A stretch of 13,040 nucleotides of DNA. It comes from Bacteroidota bacterium (lineage in GTDB: Bacteria; Bacteroidota; Bacteroidia; NS11-12g; UBA955). The stretch spans positions 1 through 13,040 of the forward strand of contig JAIYBO010000085.1 of NCBI GenBank assembly GCA_027488495.1, given 5' to 3'. A program made the position numbers and the translations under genes. Below, in pieces: positions 8,114-13,040 of the stretch. Every line of letters starts with the position of its first letter. The stretch's first letter is position 1. The notes under the pieces were generated by a model. The model made no database searches. It saw only the letters and a program-made list of their open reading frames with translations, and was not told where the DNA came from.

Positions 8114-9157
8114 CTATCGAATCAGTGAAATGTCGGTTTTATGGATCTGTCGAAACCCATTATTTCCCATCAATTCAATCAAACACACATACACACCTTC
8201 AGGCGCAGGGTCTCCCTGGTAGTAACCGTCCCAACCGCTGTTGATATCGGCAGTTTCATAGACCTTTTCTCCCCAACGATTGAAAATGCGCATTTTCATG
8301 CCCACAAATCCTTCCAAATACGGACGGTAAACGTCGTTGGGCGATGATTGATTGGGCGTGAATGCGTTGGGGATATGGACGATGGGTGGACAACTATCGA
8401 TGAGGGCGATTTCGTCGTTGGCGCTGCATCCGTCCGATGAGGTGACGGTGGCCGTGTAAATGCCCGCAGTGGTAGCATTGATGCTTTGGGATGTTTCATT
8501 GTTTGGCAGCCATTTGTATGTGTAGCCAGCACCGCTGCCTGCGTCTAGCAATACGGCTGTGTTTCTGCAAACGAATTGATCTTTCCCCAAATTCACTTTG
8601 GGCAGTTCGCCAAGTTTTACCCGAATGGTTTTGCTGGTGATGGCGCATTTACTGTATACTTTCACCGAATAGGTTCCTGCCTTTTGAATGGTTAAGGTTC
8701 TGTTGTTGGTGTCTAAGGCACTCAAATCTACATCGGTACTGGTCCAATGATAACTCCATCCCCGGTGGTTGTTGCCTGCGTTGAGTGTGATGCTGATGGC
8801 GGGGTTACAAAGTGTTGTGTCTCTGATTGGAATGGGTTCTGGGGCCGACCAAATGACCAAAACATAAACAGATTTTGTAGAGGTGGTTCCGTTGTTGAAG
8901 GTGGATGTACATTCGGTCTGAAACAACCCGGTATCGGGATAATTGATGTTTTGCGGCTCTCGGTCTGTGGATGTAGCGGGCGTTGCTCCTTGGAATTTCC
9001 ATGCCCATGCCACCGATGGGAGGCTGCCAGGTTCGTTGAATTCTTTGTAGTTTACGCTACTCCCTTTGCAGATGATGAGCGACGGTGTTTGTGCTTTTGC
9101 TGCGCGGTTGCTCGTGAAAAACAACAGAATCAATATGATAATTGCATATTTGCGCAT
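8114..9157 (-). CDS. Secreted Ig/PKD-repeat protein with T9SS type B sorting domain
   Basis: A 347-residue surface or secreted protein. Residues 1-22 are a signal peptide (basic MRKY, then a hydrophobic core, cleavage near AKA). Three immunoglobulin-like repeats follow: about 25-103 (PKD type), 108-182 and 186-253; the third shows LGKDQFVCRNTAVLLDAG and YTYKWLPNNETSQS. The type B C-terminal domain at 257-347 has HIPNAFTPNQ, IFNRWGEKVYETAD, GWDGYY, EGVYVCLIEL and final DISLIR, closely like the protein at 2-796. The start ATG at 9157 is chosen over GTG 9166, since the signal peptide begins ideally there and the GTG lies in a -7-like box. The gene is 71 bp downstream of dinB. Its ligand is unknown; such proteins are adhesion or matrix components or carry them. 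Confidence 0.88.
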   Translation of the reverse strand: MRKYAIIILILLFFTSNRAAKAQTPSLIICKGSSVNYKEFNEPGSLPSVAWAWKFQGATPATSTDREPQNINYPDTGLFQTECTSTFNNGTTSTKSVYVLVIWSAPEPIPIRDTTLCNPAISITLNAGNNHRGWSYHWTSTDVDLSALDTNNRTLTIQKAGTYSVKVYSKCAITSKTIRVKLGELPKVNLGKDQFVCRNTAVLLDAGSGAGYTYKWLPNNETSQSINATTAGIYTATVTSSDGCSANDEIALIDSCPPIVHIPNAFTPNQSSPNDVYRPYLEGFVGMKMRIFNRWGEKVYETADINSGWDGYYQGDPAPEGVYVCLIELMGNNGFRQIHKTDISLIR

Positions 9158-9165
9158 GGGTAGCA

Positions 9166-9173
9166 CAAAAATA
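9166..9173 (-). promoter_or_regulatory. Possible -7 promoter box of the type B secreted protein
   Basis: The minus strand reads TATTTTTG, matching TAnnTTTG, in the gap between dinB and the secreted-protein gene. No TTG is visible about 20 bases upstream, and the leader to the ATG at 9157 would be only a few bases, so this may be a chance match in a T-rich stretch. Confidence 0.35.
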
Positions 9174-9228
9174 ATCTTTTTTGTGAGTTTTGATCGCGTC
9201 TTTGGGGCTTTTTGACATTCCCTTGCGT

Positions 9229-10446
9229 TTATTGTCGTCTATTGGCTAGCAACGGAGGAGGGCCGCCATCAAAGGGGTTGTCTGATCTCCCAATCGTTCG
9301 TACCTCTAGGCCATTGGCCCTTTTAACGGCATCGTTTCCGTATCGATTTCTCAATCGATCCATGGCTTGATATAAGTTGGCCATCTCTTCGCTGTCTTCA
9401 AACAGGTTCATCTGAAATCCACCACTGACCAAATCGCTGAGTCTTACACCAATCAATCGAATCAACAGCCGTCTTTGATAGAGTTTATTGAACAATTCCA
9501 ATGATTTGGCAATGACGATGTGATCCGCGCTGGTATAAGGGATTTTGGCCTGCAGGGTGTGTGTGTTGAAGTCGCTGTATCTCACTTTTACGGTAATACA
9601 AGCACATACTTTGTCGCCTTTGCGCAATTGATACGCCAAGTTTTCGGCCATGGCGCTGATGAGGTTCCTCAGTTTTATCACGTCGATGGTATCTTTCTCA
9701 AACGTCCTCTCTGTGCCGATGCTCTTTCTTTCTTGGTAGGGTTCTACTTTCCGATTGTCGATGCCCTGCGCCTTTTTCCATAAGTCGATGCCGGGTTTGT
9801 GCAACGTTTTAAAAAGCAGTTCCATGGGCATTTCTTGGAGCGTTTTGATGTACTGAATGCCCAGATTTCTCAGAGTTTTGTAGGTTTCCGACCCTACGCC
9901 GGGGATCTTTTTTACAGAAAGGGGGGCCAAAAATGGAATTTCATCGCCCCAATCTACTTTGCGCTGACCAAAAGGCTTGGCGGTGCCTGTGGCCACTTTG
10001 CTCACCGTTTTGTTGCTGGCCAGCCCAAAACTGATGGGCAATCCGGTTTCTTTCAAAATCTTGGTCTTCAGTTCCATTGCGAGTTTCCAAGACCCAAAAA
10101 ATTTGTCCATCCCCGTTAAATCGATATAAAATTCATCAATGCTGCTTTTTTCATACAGCGGAACCGATTCGGCGATGATCTGGGTGACGGTTTGGGAATG
10201 ATCGCTATAGGATTGGGAATCGCCGCGGATGATGATGGCTTCCGGACAGAGGAGTTTGGCTTGTTTCATGGGCATGGCGCTGTGCACACCGTAGGCTCTA
10301 ACTTCATAGCTGCAACTGGCCACAACCCCACGGTCGCTGTTGCCGCCAATGATTACAGGTTTGCCAATCAATGCGCTGTTTTTGATTCGCTCTACACTCA
10401 CAAAAAACGAATCCAAATCCATGTGTGTGATGATGGGGGCCGTCAT
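9229..10446 (-). CDS. dinB: DNA polymerase IV (Y family, DinB)
   Basis: Error-prone translesion DNA polymerase of 405 residues. Catalytic carboxylates are visible: Asp10 in HMDLDSFF, and Asp104/Glu105 in SSIDEFYIDLTG. The steric gate that keeps out ribonucleotides is Phe15, aligned to E. coli Phe13. A helix-hairpin-helix (KKIPGVGSETYKTLRNLGI) follows near 174-192, then the little-finger domain at about 235-345. A sliding-clamp motif QMNLF is present at 345-349, followed by about 55 extra residues, so the clamp motif is not at the very end. The ATG at 10446 starts the family-typical N-terminus. No LexA-type operator was recognised in the 172-bp upstream gap, so SOS control is unproven. Confidence 0.95.
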   Translation of the reverse strand: MTAPIITHMDLDSFFVSVERIKNSALIGKPVIIGGNSDRGVVASCSYEVRAYGVHSAMPMKQAKLLCPEAIIIRGDSQSYSDHSQTVTQIIAESVPLYEKSSIDEFYIDLTGMDKFFGSWKLAMELKTKILKETGLPISFGLASNKTVSKVATGTAKPFGQRKVDWGDEIPFLAPLSVKKIPGVGSETYKTLRNLGIQYIKTLQEMPMELLFKTLHKPGIDLWKKAQGIDNRKVEPYQERKSIGTERTFEKDTIDVIKLRNLISAMAENLAYQLRKGDKVCACITVKVRYSDFNTHTLQAKIPYTSADHIVIAKSLELFNKLYQRRLLIRLIGVRLSDLVSGGFQMNLFEDSEEMANLYQAMDRLRNRYGNDAVKRANGLEVRTIGRSDNPFDGGPPPLLANRRQ

Positions 10447-10561
10447 AAGGATATAAAAAATGGGGTTTGCCTAAGCCTACGAAAGGGTATTGATAACATG
10501 ATGTGCGGATCTGGGTTTGATTTGTTAATAATAATGACAATTTTTCGTCAATAATATAATC

Positions 10562-10604
10562 AAAAAAACACCACTTTCGCAAATGGCAAGGATATTTTGG
10601 TGGT
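10562..10604 (-). terminator. Possible terminator of the rnhB operon
   Basis: On the minus strand, 14 bases after the rnhB stop, ACCAC (10604-10600) can pair with GTGGT (10574-10570), with a 25-base loop, and a run of seven T (10568-10562) follows almost at once. The T-run is good but the stem is short and the loop long, so this is a weak terminator candidate. The rest of the 172-bp gap up to the dinB start holds AT-rich DNA with no clear consensus promoter. Confidence 0.35.
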
Positions 10605-10618
10605 TTGGGGTGAGGGGG

Positions 10619-11215
10619 TTAGAACAACCGCAATTGTTCAGGCAGCAATCGAAACGTTTTTCGGTGGTGTTGGGTGATTCCATGCAAGCGAATGGCTTCG
10701 CGATGTGCGGCAGTGGGGTAACCCGCGTTGGAATTCCAAGCATACATGGGAGATGCTTCGTGCAATTGGTCCATCAATTCGTCGCGATGTGTTTTTGCCA
10801 AAATACTGGCCGCAGCGATGTGCAGAAATCGACCGTCGCCCTTGATTTCGGTTTTGTGAGGGACATCGCCCCAAGGTTTGAAACGATTGCCATCCACGGC
10901 GATGAATTGGGGGATGGTGCCCAAATTGTCTAGGGCGCGGTGCATCGCCAATATGCTGGCATTCAGGATATTTATTTGATCAATCTCTTGGGGAGAACAG
11001 CTGGCCACCGCCCAAAAAAGGGCCTCCTTTTCAATGATGGTGCGCAACGTGTCTCTGTGCGATTTGCCCACCTGTTTGGAGTCGTTGAGCCATGGATGAT
11101 AAAAATCTTTGGGTAAAATCACGGCCGCAGCAACCACCGGACCGGCCAAACAGCCCCTGCCGGCCTCGTCGCAACCAGCCTCTAAAGCGAAATCACTGAT
11201 TTGGGATAAAAGCAT
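10619..11215 (-). CDS. rnhB: Ribonuclease HII
   Basis: Endonuclease that cuts RNA in RNA/DNA hybrids and starts removal of single ribonucleotides from DNA, in the cytoplasm. The 198-residue length is typical. The N-terminal motif CDEAGRGCLAGPVVAAAV holds catalytic Asp16 and Glu17 and the GRG loop that senses the ribonucleotide; Asp108 (AVDGN) and Asp127 (KGDGR) fit the other two acidic positions, and AAASILAKTHRD is the usual following block. The C-terminus RLLPEQLRLF ends in a possible clamp-binding motif (QLRLF). It starts 8 bp after the glycosyltransferase stop, so it is probably the last gene of that transcription unit. Confidence 0.96.
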   Translation of the reverse strand: MLLSQISDFALEAGCDEAGRGCLAGPVVAAAVILPKDFYHPWLNDSKQVGKSHRDTLRTIIEKEALFWAVASCSPQEIDQINILNASILAMHRALDNLGTIPQFIAVDGNRFKPWGDVPHKTEIKGDGRFLHIAAASILAKTHRDELMDQLHEASPMYAWNSNAGYPTAAHREAIRLHGITQHHRKTFRLLPEQLRLF

Positions 11216-11223
11216 ATTGGGTT

Positions 11224-12144
11224 TTAGGGCTGATCTCCGGGACGGTCGTTCACGGAATTGGTTGAAGGCATTGGGCTTGAAGCCTTGGATGAGGGTGCCG
11301 CGTTGTTGCTGTTGCTGTTGTTACCAAATAAAGCCCAAGCGTATTTCAAAGTGGCTTCTGCCATTTGCCAATAACAAATCACCAGGCCGTCTTTGCCGTA
11401 TTTCCACCCGCCTTTGATGAAATAATTGCGCACAAATCGCGACAGGCCGGCAGTGAATAATTTAAAAAAAAAAAAAAAAAAAATGCCTGACTGTTTTGGC
11501 CAAAAAAATCGTTTCCAAGCCGTGCCGCTGTCCTCAATGTTCCAAAATGATCGAAGTGCAGCACCCCCGATTTTACCAAATTTGATGGCTTGTTTTTTTA
11601 CCGCATCCAAGTTGGGGTAGGTGTAATGCAAGATATCGCCTTCAATTGAGCCCGTATTGTACTGGGAATCAATGACGAATTTGTCGTGAGGGTTTTTACC
11701 AGTCCACGTGCCCGCAGAGCGGTCCCAGAGTCGCATTTTTTTGTCTGGGTACCATCCGCATCCCCGAATTGACCGTTGTCCCAAATGGTTAAGTCTAGAA
11801 AATACATAACCTTTTGTTTTTCCGTAGATGAGGCCTTGTTGAATGGCGTTTTTCAGGTTGTGGCGCAAGGGGGGCGATAAACACTCATCAGCATCCAAAC
11901 TCAATACCCAATCAAAAGTGGCTTGGTCTTTGGCCCAGTTTTTTTGTTGAATGTGGCCTTCAAAAGCGTGTTGAATTACACGGGCGCCTTTACTTGCAGC
12001 GATGACTTGTGTGTTGTCTGTGCTAAAACTGTCTACCACCAAAATTTCACTGGCGATATCAGCCACGGAATCAATGCAACGCCCAATATGATTGGCTTCG
12101 TTGTATGCGATGATCACTACCGATATGCCCGCTTTGGGATCCAC
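11224..12144 (-). CDS. Family 2 glycosyltransferase (WaaE/KdtX-like) with a 20-T tract
   Basis: Probable cytoplasmic, membrane-facing sugar transferase for lipopolysaccharide or another surface glycan, 306 residues. The GT-A fold is visible: ISVVIIAYNEANHIGRCIDS at 7-26, ILVVDSFSTDNT at 34-45, metal-site LSLDADE at 81-87, and the WaaE-like CGWYPDKKMRLWDR at 129-142. After residue 220 comes Ile then six Phe, coded by T20 (11483-11464), opening a hydrophobic segment; RFVRNYFIKGG and the following helix fit the family in the same frame, so the gene is intact as given. One extra T would give a TAA right after the tract; one fewer T would end at 11379. Residues from about 274 form a low-complexity Asn/Ser/Pro tail not typical of the family. 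The start is GTG at 12144: no ATG exists before the upstream in-frame stop. The acceptor sugar cannot be told. Confidence 0.88.
   Translation of the reverse strand: MDPKAGISVVIIAYNEANHIGRCIDSVADIASEILVVDSFSTDNTQVIAASKGARVIQHAFEGHIQQKNWAKDQATFDWVLSLDADECLSPPLRHNLKNAIQQGLIYGKTKGYVFSRLNHLGQRSIRGCGWYPDKKMRLWDRSAGTWTGKNPHDKFVIDSQYNTGSIEGDILHYTYPNLDAVKKQAIKFGKIGGAALRSFWNIEDSGTAWKRFFWPKQSGIFFFFFFKLFTAGLSRFVRNYFIKGGWKYGKDGLVICYWQMAEATLKYAWALFGNNSNSNNAAPSSKASSPMPSTNSVNDRPGDQP
11302..11322 (-). repeat. Imperfect trinucleotide repeat in the glycosyltransferase tail
   Basis: Seven tandem triplets (GTT or GCT on the plus strand) encode NNSNSNN at the start of the low-complexity tail of the glycosyltransferase. 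Changes in triplet number would alter length but not frame. Confidence 0.6.
11464..11483 (-). repeat. Mononucleotide tract, 20 T in coding strand
   Basis: Twenty consecutive A on the plus strand, T on the coding strand, inside the glycosyltransferase gene. No other homopolymer in the window comes close to this length. It is a natural site for polymerase slippage; a sequencing or assembly error in the count is also possible. Confidence 0.95.
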
Positions 12145-12161
12145 GTTGGCGAAGATAAGAA

Positions 12162-12845
12162 TTAACTCGCCTTGTTAAAATGATTGAGGATTACTTGCCT
12201 GCCGGCTTTTGAAACTTTCACATATTCGCCATTGTGAAGTAGCAATGTATTGCCCATGAGCGAGCGAACTTGTTTTTGGTGAACGGCAAAGGAGCGATGT
12301 GTGCGAATGAATTGGTTGGGAAGCAATTCCAATATTTTCTTGATGGTTTTTGAAACGATGTAAACCTTGTCTGCGGTGTGAATGCGGGTGTATGAACCAA
12401 ATCCCTCCAGCAATTTAATGGCACTGGTTTCAATGTAAATGTGTGCTCCCTTCTCTTTGATTACCAAATTGTTTTTGTCTGCTACTTTTCGTTGTTCAAG
12501 GCAGTGGAAATAACGGTCGAGGCAATCTTGAATGTCGTTGGCGGTTAAAGGGGCATTGAGGAAATCTCTAATGTTGTAATCCTTTGCCAAACGAATTGAG
12601 CTCTGAGCATGCTTGTGATGCGTGCCAATCACAACGAAATAGGCATAACAATCACTTTCAATGATGTCTTCCAAATCTGCGTCCTGATTGAGTAAGTCAA
12701 CAAAAACCAAAGGAGGGTTCTTTTCATAGTCTGTGCAATACTGATTGAGTAATTCACATGAATTCACATGTTGTAACTCTTTGATTGCCGACCTGAGAGA
12801 AATGAATTCTCCGCAAATGGGTGATTTTTGGGTGAGGAAGTACAT
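12162..12845 (-). CDS. LytTR-family DNA-binding regulator with degenerate receiver domain
   Basis: Transcription factor of 227 residues. The C-terminal LytTR domain (about 125-225) is clear: LVIKEKGAHIYIETSAIKLLEG, YTRIHTADKVYIVSKTIKKILELLP, FIRTHRSFAVHQKQV and NGEYVKVSKAGRQ. Residues 1-115 follow the receiver outline (PPLVFVD, then YFVVIGTHHKH, then DFLNAPLTANDI). Asp50 sits at the phospho-acceptor place, but the N-terminal acidic pair is missing and the conserved Lys of the KP motif is replaced (NAP), so phosphorylation is doubtful. An ATG at 12905 would add 20 residues, but a strong promoter (12866-12895) lies downstream of it, which favours the ATG at 12845. No partner histidine kinase is in view. 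The glycosyltransferase starts 17 bp after its stop. GTTAT repeats in front of it may be its own operator. Confidence 0.85.
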   Translation of the reverse strand: MYFLTQKSPICGEFISLRSAIKELQHVNSCELLNQYCTDYEKNPPLVFVDLLNQDADLEDIIESDCYAYFVVIGTHHKHAQSSIRLAKDYNIRDFLNAPLTANDIQDCLDRYFHCLEQRKVADKNNLVIKEKGAHIYIETSAIKLLEGFGSYTRIHTADKVYIVSKTIKKILELLPNQFIRTHRSFAVHQKQVRSLMGNTLLLHNGEYVKVSKAGRQVILNHFNKAS

Positions 12846-12865
12846 CGTTTTTGTAATTGTTATGG

Positions 12866-12895
12866 CAAAACTATTGCTTGTTTGGATGTATACAA
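12866..12895 (-). promoter_or_regulatory. Promoter of the LytTR-glycosyltransferase-rnhB unit
   Basis: On the minus strand TTG (12895-12893), 19 bases, then TAGTTTTG (12873-12866), a full match to TTG-N19-TAnnTTTG. Transcription would start near 12859, giving a leader of about 14 bases to the ATG at 12845. It decides the start codon of the regulator. Confidence 0.7.
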
Positions 12896-12911
12896 CTCCG
12901 GTCATTTTTTT

Positions 12912-12936
12912 GTTATGGAAGGTTATGTATGTTATA
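12912..12936 (+). repeat. Three tandem GTTAT direct repeats, candidate LytTR operator
   Basis: GTTATG at 12912, GTTATG at 12922 and GTTATA at 12931 lie on one face of the helix in the region between two divergent promoters. Single further copies are at 12859 (start point of the regulator promoter) and 12975 (next to the -33 element of the plus promoter). LytTR domains are known to bind pairs of short direct repeats containing GTT, so these are candidate binding sites; the match to published LytTR consensus beyond GTT is poor. Confidence 0.45.
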
Positions 12937-12971
12937 AAAAATGAAACGAAATATTTGAGTATTTGCTTGGG

Positions 12972-13003
12972 TTTGTTATATTATATTATAAATTGTATCT
13001 TTG
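12972..13003 (+). promoter_or_regulatory. Promoter of the divergent plus-strand gene
   Basis: TTTG (12972-12975), 20 bases, then TATCTTTG (12996-13003), a full match to the Bacteroidota promoter. The start point would be near 13009, only about eight bases before the ATG at 13017. The spacer contains three tandem TTATA units (12976-12990). Confidence 0.7.
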
Positions 13004-13016
13004 AATATTATCAATT

Positions 13017-13040
13017 ATGAAACAATTTCAAAAAATATCG
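13017..13040 (+). CDS. Start of a divergent gene (first 8 codons only)
   Basis: ATG at 13017 opens a frame reading MKQFQKIS to the window edge. It is 14 bases downstream of an excellent promoter and faces away from the LytTR gene, so it is probably a real gene start. The basic beginning would suit a signal peptide, but eight codons do not allow a product to be named. Confidence 0.55.

Noticed and set aside
10447..10618. Search for an SOS/LexA operator or promoter in front of dinB
   Set aside because: Only AT-rich DNA and a one-mismatch box (10549-10556) with poor -33 spacing were seen; nothing supportable.

Overview
The window looks like chromosomal DNA of a member of the Bacteroidota. Two secreted proteins end in the gliding-motility / type IX secretion (T9SS) type B C-terminal domain, several promoters fit the Bacteroidota pattern TTG-N19/20-TAnnTTTG, Shine-Dalgarno sequences are not evident, and the ClpX, ClpP and trigger factor are of Bacteroidota type. 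I cannot name a genus; an environmental Chitinophagia/Sphingobacteriia-like lineage is a guess. Almost everything lies on the minus strand. Only the two ends carry plus-strand genes, both cut by the window.

Layout, left to right. 2-796 (+) is the 3' end of a PKD-domain surface protein with a type B sorting domain; its stop codon interlocks with that of a convergent UMF1-type MFS transporter (793-2085, -). Next, read from right to left, comes a protein-quality-control block: tRNA-Leu(UAG) (5604-5685), trigger factor (4146-5531), ClpP (3415-4107) and ClpX (2158-3408). The tRNA has a very good promoter and a terminator-like hairpin behind it, and clpP may have its own -10-like box. Upstream of that block are a secreted TPR plus CAP-like protein (5736-8024) and a three-Ig/PKD T9SS type B protein (8114-9157), then DNA polymerase IV (9229-10446).

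The right part (10619-12845, -) is a tight three-gene unit: a LytTR regulator with a degenerate receiver domain, a family 2 glycosyltransferase, and RNase HII. The glycosyltransferase contains an uninterrupted run of 20 T in its coding strand. One base more or less would truncate it, so it is a candidate phase-variable gene. The regulator faces a divergent gene whose first eight codons end the window (13017-13040, +). The intergenic DNA between them holds two consensus promoters and five copies of GTTAT, three of them in tandem at 9-10 bp spacing, which could be the operator of the LytTR protein. The spacer of the plus-strand promoter is built from three TTATA units.

The most interesting hypothesis is therefore at the right end: a LytTR regulator, its probable repeat operator, a possibly switchable glycosyltransferase and a divergent gene with a repeat-containing promoter may form a surface-variation module. 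The rest of the window is ordinary housekeeping and secreted-protein content. No CRISPR array, insertion sequence, integrase or rRNA was seen, and no gene-free stretch exceeds about 175 bases.
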